A stretch of 61,002 bases of DNA, taken from contig JAZQLI010000009.1 of assembly GCA_045542595.1 (NCBI GenBank), positions 1-61,002 on the forward strand, in the 5' to 3' direction. Numbering within the stretch: position 1 is the stretch's first letter; every line of letters begins with the position of its first letter. Below are positions 6,995 through 15,610 of the stretch, piece after piece. This DNA is from Scatosoma sp045542595 (lineage in GTDB: Bacteria > Bacillota > Clostridia > Christensenellales > Borkfalkiaceae). A program made the translations under genes and the position numbers. The notes under the pieces were generated by a model that worked only from the letters and a program-made list of their open reading frames with translations, had not been told where the DNA came from and ran no database searches.

Positions 6995-8242
6995 TTACAC
7001 GCCTAATTTTTCAAAAAAATCGGGAAAAGATATCGCACAACATTCTTCACGGAGTACGTTTCCCCCGTTTTTAGAAGCTATCATACCCACGGCCGCCGTC
7101 ATCGCGATACGGTGGTCGAGATAACTGTCTACGTCGCCGCCTAAAAGTTGCTTTTTACCGCAAATGATAAATCCGTCTTCCGTTTCCTTACAATCGCCGC
7201 CGAGAGTATTGATAAGTTCGGCAGTTGTTTTAATTCTATCGCTTTCCTTAACGCGCAATTCTTTCGCGCCCGAAATACGGCTTTCGCCGTCCGCAAAAGC
7301 GCAAAGGAGCGCAACCAAAGGCAACTCGTCAATCATAGCCGGAACGTCGTCCGCCGTCAACGTAATCGCGCGCATATAAGATTTCTCCACAACGATATCC
7401 GCCGTTTCTTCGCCACCCGATACGCGCTTGTTGACAAGCGTATATTGCACTCCGAGTTTATCAAACGACTTTAAAATACCCGTGCGTGTGGGATTGACGC
7501 CTACGTTTTTACATACCGTTTTTCCTTTCAACGCGCCAAGCGCCATAAAATATGCCGCCGAAGAAATATCCGAAGGCACGCAAACGTCTATCGCGCGAAG
7601 CGTGCTACGTTCCACCGTAACCGTATTATTATCCACGTGAATATTCGCCCCCATAGCGGCAAGCATACGCTCGGTATGGTCGCGCGATTTTACAGGTTCG
7701 GTAACCGAAGTTTTACCGTCGGCGGAAATTCCTGCAAGCAACACTGCGCTTTTAACCTGCGCCGAAGCTACGGCAAGACTTATATCCGTTCCGCAAAGCT
7801 TTGCCGGCGTTATATAAACGGGCGCGTGCCCGTCCGTCGTTTGTACGTTTGCCCCCAACAAGGCAAGCGGCTCAGCCACCCGTTTCATCGGTCTAGACGA
7901 CAACGATTCGTCTCCAAAGAGCGTTGCTCGTACGCCTTTGCCTGCAATAACACCGCTCAATAGACGAATAGTCGTACCCGAATTTCCGCAATTCAAGTTT
8001 GCGCCGTCGTTAAAAAGCGGAGTGCCTTCTACGTGAATGGTAGTACCGTCCACTTCCACTTTCGCACCAAGCGCACGCATACAATTACAAGTGGAAATAC
8101 AGTCTTCCCCCGTCAATGCGTTGGTAATAACCGCGTTTCCGCTTGCCATAGCGTTGAACATTACCGCACGGTGGGTAATCGATTTATCGCCGGGCAAATA
8201 AAATTCCCCTTCAAATTGTTCTCTCGGTGCTATATATTTCAT
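6995..8242 (-). CDS. aroA: 3-phosphoshikimate 1-carboxyvinyltransferase (EPSP synthase)
   Basis: Joins PEP and shikimate-3-phosphate. The 415-aa two-domain inside-out barrel shows LPGDKSITHRA near the N-terminus, LNCGNSGTTIRLL (family motif NxGTxxR), the central SRDHTERML and the C-terminal KESDRIK and YLDHRIAM motifs. Length is normal. AAGGA precedes the ATG. An unusual 80-bp gap separates it from aroB, whereas other gaps in this operon are 4-31 bp or overlaps; the gap holds a coding-like stretch described separately. Confidence 0.95.
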   Translation of the reverse strand: MKYIAPREQFEGEFYLPGDKSITHRAVMFNAMASGNAVITNALTGEDCISTCNCMRALGAKVEVDGTTIHVEGTPLFNDGANLNCGNSGTTIRLLSGVIAGKGVRATLFGDESLSSRPMKRVAEPLALLGANVQTTDGHAPVYITPAKLCGTDISLAVASAQVKSAVLLAGISADGKTSVTEPVKSRDHTERMLAAMGANIHVDNNTVTVERSTLRAIDVCVPSDISSAAYFMALGALKGKTVCKNVGVNPTRTGILKSFDKLGVQYTLVNKRVSGGEETADIVVEKSYMRAITLTADDVPAMIDELPLVALLCAFADGESRISGAKELRVKESDRIKTTAELINTLGGDCKETEDGFIICGKKQLLGGDVDSYLDHRIAMTAAVGMIASKNGGNVLREECCAISFPDFFEKLGV

Positions 8243-8252
8243 AAATTTATCC

Positions 8253-8348
8253 TTAAAACTCTACCTGTAAACCGTCGTACGCCACCTGACAGCCAAGCGG
8301 CGCGGCGGTTTCTTCTAAATACCTATGCTCTCCTAGTAGCAATACGCG
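8253..8348 (-). other. Coding-like stretch between aroB and aroA
   Basis: On the minus strand a frame without ATG runs through the end of aroB and the whole aroB-aroA gap and ends with TAA at 8253. It reads in part LGEHRYLEETAAPLGCQVAY, with normal-looking codon use and amino-acid composition. No start codon with a Shine-Dalgarno is visible (only TTG). It could be the residue of a deleted gene or of a longer aroB tail lost by frameshift. I cannot name a family. Confidence 0.3.
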
Positions 8349-9390
8349 CTAATGCGCTTTTATAAGCTTCAAAATCCATAGCGTACGACGTCCATTCTCC
8401 CAGTGCTTTGGGAAGAGCCATCACAATTTTTCCGTCGTCCTTATTCTTTTTATCCGCTTTCGCTTTTTTTGCTAATGCCACGGCACGCTTTAACGAATAT
8501 TCGTTTTGCGGAGTAACGGACAACGCCGTGCGAACAATCTTCAACAACCGTTCTCCATACGCCCGTTCGCAAATTCCTTCGTCGATAGCGATTTGCGTTT
8601 CGATAAGCATACCGATAAGCACGCATTCTCCGTGCGAAAGTCCGCTCGTCGGCTCAATGGCGTGTCCCGTAGTATGCCCCACGTTCAACGATTTTCTTTC
8701 GCCCGTTTCTTTCTCGTCCGCTTCTACTACGCGTGCCTTATGCGCGATACACGGCACTACTAACGACGATAAAAACGCCTTATCCGTCATTTCTTCCGCT
8801 GATTTATTTTCGAGCGTATAAAATATCTCTGCATTTAACGCGGCATATTTAACAATTTCCCCCAAACCGCACTTGATTTCTCGTTCGGGTAACGTTTGTA
8901 AAAATACGGAATCTACAAGCACTTCACGCGGTTGATAAAACGCACCCACGATATTTTTCACGCCGCCCATATTTACCGCCGTTTTCCCCCCCACGCTGCT
9001 ATCCACTTGCGCTAAAAGAGTGGTGGGAATTTGTACACAGGAAATACCGCGCATATACAGTGCCGCCGCCAAACCGCCGATATCCCCCACTACGCCGCCT
9101 CCCACGGCAAAGAGTGTAGAACTGCGGTGTAAGCCCTGCGCACTCATTGCGCCGAGTATTTTTCCCAACTTTTGAAAAGTTTTGCTTTTCTCGCCCGAAG
9201 GTAAAATAAAAATTTCTTCGGGAGTAAAATATTCGGAAAGTAAATCGTAATGCCACGATATCACGTTTTCATCAATCAAGGCGAAATTTTTTTGTCCTTT
9301 CGTCAAGGCGGATAAACGAGTTTTTAATACGTTTTCTCCTACTGTAATTTTGCCTTGCATAGAAGGTGTGTTTACTAAAACTTCTTTCAT
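8323..9390 (-). CDS. aroB: 3-dehydroquinate synthase
   Basis: Converts DAHP to 3-dehydroquinate using NAD and a metal ion. The protein has GGGVVGDIGGLAA (nucleotide-binding glycine run), QIPTTLLAQVDSSVGGKTAVN, and the metal-binding NVGHTTGHAIE and LSHGECVLIGM motifs. ATG 9390 is chosen because AAGGAA precedes it and it begins the family N-terminus; an in-frame start at 9555 would lie inside aroC. Length is 355 aa, normal. It lies 10 bp after aroC. Confidence 0.95.
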   Translation of the reverse strand: MKEVLVNTPSMQGKITVGENVLKTRLSALTKGQKNFALIDENVISWHYDLLSEYFTPEEIFILPSGEKSKTFQKLGKILGAMSAQGLHRSSTLFAVGGGVVGDIGGLAAALYMRGISCVQIPTTLLAQVDSSVGGKTAVNMGGVKNIVGAFYQPREVLVDSVFLQTLPEREIKCGLGEIVKYAALNAEIFYTLENKSAEEMTDKAFLSSLVVPCIAHKARVVEADEKETGERKSLNVGHTTGHAIEPTSGLSHGECVLIGMLIETQIAIDEGICERAYGERLLKIVRTALSVTPQNEYSLKRAVALAKKAKADKKNKDDGKIVMALPKALGEWTSYAMDFEAYKSALARIATRRA

Positions 9391-9400
9391 TTCTTTTTCC

Positions 9401-10540
9401 TTATTGCAATAAACTGTAACGGACGACAACTTCTTGCATAGTATCTCCGCCCAACCGTTTATCCACTGCGTCCGCAAGCACCTGCGCCACCACCGCTTCC
9501 GCAATAATTTCCAACGCAAAAATAGCGCAAACGTCGCTGCGTTCGGATGCGGCAACCGCTTTTTCTTTCGTGATACAATCTACCGTTTGCAAGCCTTTCA
9601 TAAGGGTGGGAATGGGTTTCATTGCCACCTTTATAACAATTTCTTCGCCGTTGCTCATACCGCCTTCCAAACCACCTGCGCGGTTGGTTTCACGGTAAAA
9701 ACCGCAACCTTTATCGTAATATATTTCGTCGTGAATTTCTTTACCGCTTTTTTGCGCCACGGCAAACCCTGCGCCAAATTCTACGCCTTTCACTGCTTGA
9801 ATACTCATCAACGCGCCTGCTAATTGTGCGTCTAATTTTTCGGTATACGACATCACGCTGCCAAAACCGCTTTTTAAACCTTTCACACGGATTTCCACTA
9901 CGCCGCCTGCCGTATCGCCGTCTTTTTTCAGCTGCGCAATTTTCTCTTCCGCGCGCTGTTCCGCTTCGTCGCAAATCATTCCCACGCCCGTGGTTTTTGC
10001 CTTTGCAAGCTGTTCAAACGTATATTCGCCTTCGTCCTTAATACCGCAAACTTCCTTTACGTATCCGCCGATTTCCACGCCGAGAGTGGATAAATACTGC
10101 TTATATACGCCGCCTGCCGCCACTCGGATTGCCGTTTCCCGTGCCGAAGCGCGCTCTAACACGTTACGAGCGTCCGTTTGTCCGTACTTGATAACTCCCG
10201 TTAAATCGGCGTGCCCAGGGCGAACGCAGGTCAAACTCTTTTTTTGCATAACTTCGTTATCACAAGCGTTTGCCGACATACAGCTTTCCCAGTTGGCAAA
10301 ATCGTTGTTGTAAATGCAAAGGGTAACGGGACTACCCAACGTTTCCCCGTTGCGTACACCCGTTAAAATTTCCACTTTGTCCTTTTCTATTTTTTGTCTA
10401 CCGCCACGACCAAATCCGCTTTGCCGTAACGCAAGCTGCGCGTTGATTGCCGCTTGGTCAATGGCAAGATGCGCAGGCAGCCCTTCTATAATTGCCACCA
10501 ACGCTTTCCCGTGCGATTCTCCTGCCGTCGTTAATTTCAT
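9401..10540 (-). CDS. aroC: Chorismate synthase
   Basis: Makes chorismate from EPSP with reduced FMN as cofactor. The 379-aa protein begins with AGESHGKALVAIIEG and carries the family blocks RPGHADLTG, SARETAIRVAAG, and GGLEGGMSNGE toward the C-terminus. It is the first aro gene after clpC, 12 bp away and on the same strand, so it appears to be transcribed with the mcs-clp genes. DAHP synthase and chorismate-using genes are not in the window. Confidence 0.95.
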   Translation of the reverse strand: MKLTTAGESHGKALVAIIEGLPAHLAIDQAAINAQLALRQSGFGRGGRQKIEKDKVEILTGVRNGETLGSPVTLCIYNNDFANWESCMSANACDNEVMQKKSLTCVRPGHADLTGVIKYGQTDARNVLERASARETAIRVAAGGVYKQYLSTLGVEIGGYVKEVCGIKDEGEYTFEQLAKAKTTGVGMICDEAEQRAEEKIAQLKKDGDTAGGVVEIRVKGLKSGFGSVMSYTEKLDAQLAGALMSIQAVKGVEFGAGFAVAQKSGKEIHDEIYYDKGCGFYRETNRAGGLEGGMSNGEEIVIKVAMKPIPTLMKGLQTVDCITKEKAVAASERSDVCAIFALEIIAEAVVAQVLADAVDKRLGGDTMQEVVVRYSLLQ

Positions 10541-10552
10541 ATATGTTCTCCT

Positions 10553-13150
10553 TTATGCTTTCGCAGAGAATACGTATTCTCCGTTGGCATAATCTACCGT
10601 TACCTTTTGTCCGTTACGAATTTTACCTAATAAAATTTCTTCCGAGAGTCTATCCTCTATCCTACGTCGAACTACCCGTTTTAGCGGTCTTGCGCCGTAC
10701 TGCGCGTCGTAGCCTTCTTCCACGAGTGCCGCCAAAGCGTGTTCGGTAACCGTCAGCGCAATACCACGTTGTTCGTTTAACCGCCGTGCCAAACCGTCGA
10801 TAATTTTCGCACCGATACGCTTGCAATCTTCCACTGAAAGGTTATGGAATACGATTACGTCGTCCATACGGTTTAAAAATTCGGGACGGAATTTTTCCTT
10901 TAAAGCGCCCATAATACGCTCTTTCATACCTTCGTACTGTTTCTCGCCCACTTCCGCTCCGCTTCTGCCGTTTTGACTTTCGTCGCCAAACCCGTACAAG
11001 CCCGTACGCTGTTTTTGCGTTTCGCTTGCGCCCGTGTTGGACGTGAGTATGATAACGGCGTTTTTAAAACTCACCGTCCTGCCCTTACTATCCGTCAACC
11101 GACCGTCGTCTAAAATTTGAAGGAGTAAATTAAATACGTCGGGATGCGCTTTTTCTATTTCGTCAAACAACACCACGCAATAGGGCTTGGTGCGCACCTT
11201 GTCAGTAAGTTGCCCCGTTTGCATATCTTCATAACCAACGTATCCCGGGGGCGCGCCGATAAGCTTGGACACCGATTGTTTTTCCATATATTCGCTCATA
11301 TCCAAGCGAATCATTTGTTCTTCCGAACCAAAGAGCGCTTCCGCAAGCGCCTTGCAAAGGTCGGTTTTACCCACGCCTGTAGGTCCGACGAAAATAAACG
11401 AACCGATAGGACGGGACGGGTCTTTCAAACCTGCCCTTGCACGCCGAATGGCTTTTGCTACCGCGCCAACCGCTTCGTTTTGCCCGACGATTCTACGGTG
11501 TAAATCTTCTTCCAAACGCATTAGTTTTTCCCCTTCTTCTTGCGTGATTTTGGTAAGGGGAATACGCATACGCGCGCTGACGATAGCCGCCACCTGTTCT
11601 CTACCGATAGCGCTTCTCCCGTCCGCGAGCAGCATAGGCGCTTGCGCTTGACGGAGTGCCGAAAGTTTCTCTTTTACCGCGTGTTGCGAAGAAAAGGCTT
11701 GCGTAGCCAAAGCGAATTCGCCGCGGCGTTCGTGCAACTTGCGCTCTTCTTCTAAGCGGTCTATTTCCTTTTGCAAATCGGCAAGTTCCGCGCCGCTGTC
11801 TTCCAAAATGCGTACGCGCGCCGCCGCTTCGTCAATCAAATCAATGGCTTTATCGGGCAAAAATCGATCCGTGATATACCGCGACGAAAGCTTTACCGCC
11901 GTTTCTATCGCTTCGTCGGTAATGACGATACCGTGATGTTGTTCGTATTTACTACGCAAACCTTTTAAAATGGCAATGGTGTTTTCTTCAGACGGCTCTT
12001 CCACCATCACGGGCGTAAACCGACGCTCTAACGCGCTGTCTTTTTCGATATATTTCCGATATTCTTCAATGGTCGTCGCACCGATAACCTGCAAATCTCC
12101 GCGAGAAAGCATAGGTTTTAAAATATTCGCCGCGTCCATACCGTTTTCCGATGACGAGCCTGCCCCTACAATGGTGTGAATTTCGTCGATAAACAACACT
12201 ACGTCGCCGTCTTGCATAACGGCGTCCATCATATCTTTTAAGCGTTCTTCAAAGTCCCCACGGTAGCGTGCGCCGGCAAGCATTCCGGGTAAATCCACTG
12301 AAAATATCGTTTTGTTGTATAACTGCTGGGGCACGTCGCCGTCTACCACCATTTGCGAAAGCCCTTCCACGATAGCGCTTTTCCCTACGCCCGGCTCACC
12401 GATGAGTACGGGATTGTTCTTCATGCGCCGCGAAAGCACCTGCACTACCTTTTCTATTTCCTTTTTCCTGCCGATAACGGGGTCTATTTTACCCTTACGG
12501 GCACGCTCCGTCATATCTACTCCGTAAGCGGCGAGCTTCTCCACTGCCGCGCTACGCGGTGAAGCGGACAACGCGTTCCCCTTTTCCAAAGTAACGGTAG
12601 GTTTTTCTTTTCTTTCTTGAGAGAGTTGTGTTCCCGTCGGCACAGCCGTACCGCCCGTATATTCGTCTGTTAAAGGATTGATAGCAGAATCCTCTTCGTC
12701 CGCTTCCCCAAACGCCGATTGATGTTTTAACGCAAGCAACGCGCTTTTAGTTTTTTCCAGCAATACGCTGATATCCGCAAAACGGCTTAAAATTTTTACC
12801 GCAACGCAATCGGAAGTTTGTAAAATGGCGTACAACATATGCGCCGTACCCGCTTTGGTATTCGTTTCTTCCGAAAGCGTTACCGCCTTATCGTACATAC
12901 TTTGCGTACGACGAGTTAACCCGTCGTATTTAGAATTTTTATCAATAAGTTTAAAGAAAATCTCTTCGTATTCGTTACGAGTAATGCCTTCGCCTGCTAA
13001 AATACCGTACGCACGGCAATGCGGCAAGCACAAAAACGCGTATACGAAATGCTCGCTACCCACGTAACTTGCCCCTTTTTGCACCGTAATTTCGTTGGCG
13101 ATGGTAAGGGCTTTTCTAAAATTTTCTGAAGAGAGCGATAAAGGTCGCAT
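10553..13150 (-). CDS. clpC: ClpC AAA+ unfoldase (protease regulatory subunit)
   Basis: ClpC is the hexameric ATPase that unfolds proteins, including arginine-phosphorylated ones, and feeds ClpP. The 865-aa protein has two Clp-N repeats (1-150), a first ATPase with GEPGVGKS (251-258), an M-domain coiled coil around 450-505 (LADLQKEIDRLEEER), a second ATPase with GPTGVGKT (589-596) and the C-terminal D2-small domain. It is slightly longer than Bacillus ClpC (about 810 aa). It lies 31 bp after mcsB, the usual partner. ClpP is not in the window. Confidence 0.95.
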   Translation of the reverse strand: MRPLSLSSENFRKALTIANEITVQKGASYVGSEHFVYAFLCLPHCRAYGILAGEGITRNEYEEIFFKLIDKNSKYDGLTRRTQSMYDKAVTLSEETNTKAGTAHMLYAILQTSDCVAVKILSRFADISVLLEKTKSALLALKHQSAFGEADEEDSAINPLTDEYTGGTAVPTGTQLSQERKEKPTVTLEKGNALSASPRSAAVEKLAAYGVDMTERARKGKIDPVIGRKKEIEKVVQVLSRRMKNNPVLIGEPGVGKSAIVEGLSQMVVDGDVPQQLYNKTIFSVDLPGMLAGARYRGDFEERLKDMMDAVMQDGDVVLFIDEIHTIVGAGSSSENGMDAANILKPMLSRGDLQVIGATTIEEYRKYIEKDSALERRFTPVMVEEPSEENTIAILKGLRSKYEQHHGIVITDEAIETAVKLSSRYITDRFLPDKAIDLIDEAAARVRILEDSGAELADLQKEIDRLEEERKLHERRGEFALATQAFSSQHAVKEKLSALRQAQAPMLLADGRSAIGREQVAAIVSARMRIPLTKITQEEGEKLMRLEEDLHRRIVGQNEAVGAVAKAIRRARAGLKDPSRPIGSFIFVGPTGVGKTDLCKALAEALFGSEEQMIRLDMSEYMEKQSVSKLIGAPPGYVGYEDMQTGQLTDKVRTKPYCVVLFDEIEKAHPDVFNLLLQILDDGRLTDSKGRTVSFKNAVIILTSNTGASETQKQRTGLYGFGDESQNGRSGAEVGEKQYEGMKERIMGALKEKFRPEFLNRMDDVIVFHNLSVEDCKRIGAKIIDGLARRLNEQRGIALTVTEHALAALVEEGYDAQYGARPLKRVVRRRIEDRLSEEILLGKIRNGQKVTVDYANGEYVFSAKA

Positions 13151-13181
13151 ACGGGTTCTTCCTTTCGTTTATTTTTTTTAT

Positions 13182-14201
13182 TTAATCGACGCGGAGCATT
13201 AACTCCGGTAAAACTTTATGCAAGATTTCCGCACGGCTGACGTCGCAATCAGACTCGCTTGCACCTTCCAAATGATTTTCTAAGCGGAATGAAGCAGGGC
13301 GCATATCCGCCAAAAAGTCGTTAAATGCTTCGATATCTCTCGCTTTGAAAAATCCGAGTGCTATCCCCAGCTTCAATTTGACCATACCGTCTGTGAGTTC
13401 TTTTTGCGAGAGCGTAGCACAGTTCGTCAACAAGCCGTACGCGCGTAAACACGCGTCGCGCAAAGGCAACTGTTTTTCTTTTAATAGTTTTTCTCGAGCA
13501 CGAAGCTCTAAATCGCAAAGAGACATTGTCGTTTTTACCATATCTTGCAACAATTCCGCTTCCGATTTCCCAAGCGTACGCTCATTACTAATTTGATAAC
13601 TGTATCCTTCCGCCGCCGTGCCTTCCCCAAACACTCCGCGTACCGTAAGTCCGCCGGCTTTTAAGGTGGGGATAAATCCTTCCAGTTCTTTACGGAGTGC
13701 AAGCCCCGGCAAAAACATCATCACCGACGCGCGCATACCCGTGCCCACGTTGCTTGGACAAGCGGTAAGATACCCCAGCTTTTCGTCGTACGCAAAGCAA
13801 AGCGACGACGAAAGCCCTTCGTCTAAGCCGCTGATACGTTCGTAAGCTTTGAATAAATCAAAACCCTTGTAAATGTATTGTTGCCGTAAATGGTCTTCTT
13901 CGTTTACCATTACCGAAATACATTTATCCGCTGAAATAAACGCCGTACCCTTTCTTCGAATGAGTGCAGGACTAATTAAATGCTGCTCCTGCAAAAGCGT
14001 AGCACGTTGTTCGCTCAACGTCTCCACGTCGTTTTTTTCAAACTCGTCCAGTTTTTTTAAAGCGTTTTCAACGAGATATACCACTTCCGCGGCGAGCGTA
14101 CCGTCCATCTTTTGGGGAAAGGGATACGCCGCAAGGTTACGCGCCAAACGGATACGCGTAGAAGTTACTAACGTTTCAATAAACGCCGGCGCTTTTGCCA
14201 T
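13182..14201 (-). CDS. mcsB: Protein arginine kinase McsB
   Basis: McsB phosphorylates arginines to mark proteins for ClpCP. The 339-aa protein shows the phosphagen-kinase pattern: STRIRLARN at the N-terminus, the NEEDHLR motif, the CPSNVGTG cysteine loop and the RASV basic segment. ATG 14201 is preferred over an upstream in-frame start because AGGAGG precedes it; mcsA overlaps it by 34 bp, implying coupled translation. It is a little shorter than the Bacillus protein (about 363 aa). Confidence 0.93.
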   Translation of the reverse strand: MAKAPAFIETLVTSTRIRLARNLAAYPFPQKMDGTLAAEVVYLVENALKKLDEFEKNDVETLSEQRATLLQEQHLISPALIRRKGTAFISADKCISVMVNEEDHLRQQYIYKGFDLFKAYERISGLDEGLSSSLCFAYDEKLGYLTACPSNVGTGMRASVMMFLPGLALRKELEGFIPTLKAGGLTVRGVFGEGTAAEGYSYQISNERTLGKSEAELLQDMVKTTMSLCDLELRAREKLLKEKQLPLRDACLRAYGLLTNCATLSQKELTDGMVKLKLGIALGFFKARDIEAFNDFLADMRPASFRLENHLEGASESDCDVSRAEILHKVLPELMLRVD

Positions 14202-14641
14202 ACGTATTCCTCCTGTAAATTTTCTTCCAGTTGAGAAATCGCCGTTTCGCAATCCCTTGCCCGTTCGTAATCCTTTTCCTTTTGTGCTTTTTGTTGAATT
14301 TCACGCAATTCCCTACGGCGACGCATTATCCTTTCAGAGTCCGTCTCATACGGCTTTTTACCCTTATGCGCTTCGCCGCCTTGCATGGAAGCGACCATTT
14401 CCAAAGCTACGCCTTGCAACGTTTTGTAGCAATACGAACAGCCTACTAATTTACGGCGTTTTACCTCCGCCGCCGTCGTACCGCAATAAGGACACGCCGA
14501 ATAGACGGCACCGTCTTCTTCGGCGTAAACGAAAAGTTTATGGTAACATTCTAGACAATAATACGCAATTTCGCGCTTGCCTTGTTTTATTTGCTCGTAC
14601 GTTTTCGTAGCTTGATTTTTTTTACAGTTTCCGCACAGCAT
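14168..14641 (-). CDS. mcsA: McsA, zinc-finger activator of McsB
   Basis: McsA binds and activates McsB. Four CxxC pairs (CGNC at 3-6, CLEC, CPYC, CSYC) form the zinc-binding N-terminal half. The C-terminal half has a UVR-type coiled-coil motif (EKDYERARDCETAISQLEE). Length is 157 aa, close to the family. It begins 14 bp after the XRE regulator gene with AAAGGA as RBS. The usual first gene of this operon in Bacillota, ctsR, is absent; its place is taken by the XRE protein. Confidence 0.92.
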   Translation of the reverse strand: MLCGNCKKNQATKTYEQIKQGKREIAYYCLECYHKLFVYAEEDGAVYSACPYCGTTAAEVKRRKLVGCSYCYKTLQGVALEMVASMQGGEAHKGKKPYETDSERIMRRRRELREIQQKAQKEKDYERARDCETAISQLEENLQEEYVWQKRRRLLKR

Positions 14642-14655
14642 ATCCTTTCCCCAAA

Positions 14656-15363
14656 TTAAGCGGTTTGTTCTTCCGAAAAAACGGGTTCTACCGTTTTAGA
14701 CGGCTCTATTTGTTTGTTCTTTTTATAAAAAACGGAACGGAAAAACGCCCATAATACTTCTAAGACCTGCAAGGGAATTCCCAGTAAGAATAATCCCCAA
14801 AGCAAAGTAGAATCCCAACCGAAAAGCGCATATAACATTTTTCCCGTTAAAAACAACGCCGTGAGCACCGTCCATATCAAAGCTGATACGGAAAGAAAAT
14901 TTAAAAATCGGTATTTCCATATTCCCGAATACACAATTAGCAAAATGGCGTTTACAGGAATGGCATAAATGAACGTCAACCATCCCCAGCCGTTGGGGTT
15001 AAATAACCATATCCCCACAAACGCGCAAGTGGCAACTAACCAAACTATGCCGCTGGAAAGCAACATAATCAACAAATGCAACCCCCATTTTTTTGCGGTT
15101 TGCTTTTTTTGTTCTAACGTCGTTTCTATAGCCTTTTCTTCGGCGTTTTTACCAACCAACTCATCTACGGTTACCCCGTACAGTTCGGATAATTGCAACA
15201 ACACGTACAAATCGGGAACGCCGTTGCCAGATTCCCATTTGGACACCGATTTATCCGAATAATTGATTTTCTCGGCAAGCTCCGCTTGTGTAAGCCCTGC
15301 CGCCTTTCTGTAGGAAGCAAGATTTTTTGCTATTTTTTGATTGAGTTCTTCTACGTTTTCCAT
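14656..15363 (-). CDS. XRE-family HTH regulator with C-terminal membrane domain
   Basis: Residues 1-60 are a Cro/CI-type helix-turn-helix (KAAGLTQAELAEKINYSDKS, then VSKWESGNGVPD). Residues 90-215 contain about four hydrophobic segments, so the DNA-binding domain is tethered to the membrane, perhaps sensing envelope state. ATG 15363 is chosen as the family start; no Shine-Dalgarno precedes it and the promoter places transcription at the ATG. It is the first gene of the unit that continues into mcsA-mcsB-clpC and the aro genes, so it is a candidate replacement for CtsR. The target and signal are unknown. Confidence 0.85.
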   Translation of the reverse strand: MENVEELNQKIAKNLASYRKAAGLTQAELAEKINYSDKSVSKWESGNGVPDLYVLLQLSELYGVTVDELVGKNAEEKAIETTLEQKKQTAKKWGLHLLIMLLSSGIVWLVATCAFVGIWLFNPNGWGWLTFIYAIPVNAILLIVYSGIWKYRFLNFLSVSALIWTVLTALFLTGKMLYALFGWDSTLLWGLFLLGIPLQVLEVLWAFFRSVFYKKNKQIEPSKTVEPVFSEEQTA

Positions 15364-15369
15364 AACATT

Positions 15370-15398
15370 ATAATACCATTTTTTTCTTATTCCGTCAA
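15370..15398 (-). promoter_or_regulatory. Promoter of the XRE-mcsA-mcsB-clpC-aro unit
   Basis: TTGACG (15393-15398), 17 bp, TATTAT (15370-15375) on the minus strand; the start point is predicted at or beside the ATG at 15363. No CtsR-type direct-repeat operator was recognised around it. Confidence 0.65.
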
Positions 15399-15568
15399 GT
15401 GCGTAAAGGTATTTTCGCATATTTTTATGTATATTTCCGCGTTTTGTCAAGACTATTTTTACCTATCTTTTACTGTTTTTCGCTTAGAAAAAATTGTTTT
15501 ACGGTTATTTTTAGGTATAAAAAATAGAAAACGACCTACCCATGTATGCGTTGAACGCTTTTTTCACC

Positions 15569-15600
15569 AAAAAAGGCTCGGCTTTTACCGAACCTTTTTT
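15569..15600 (-). terminator. proS terminator
   Basis: On the minus strand AAAGGTTCGGT pairs with GCCGAGCCTTT (with a small mismatch) around an AAAA loop and is followed by a T-run. Confidence 0.75.
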
Positions 15601-15610
15601 AACATTTTTA

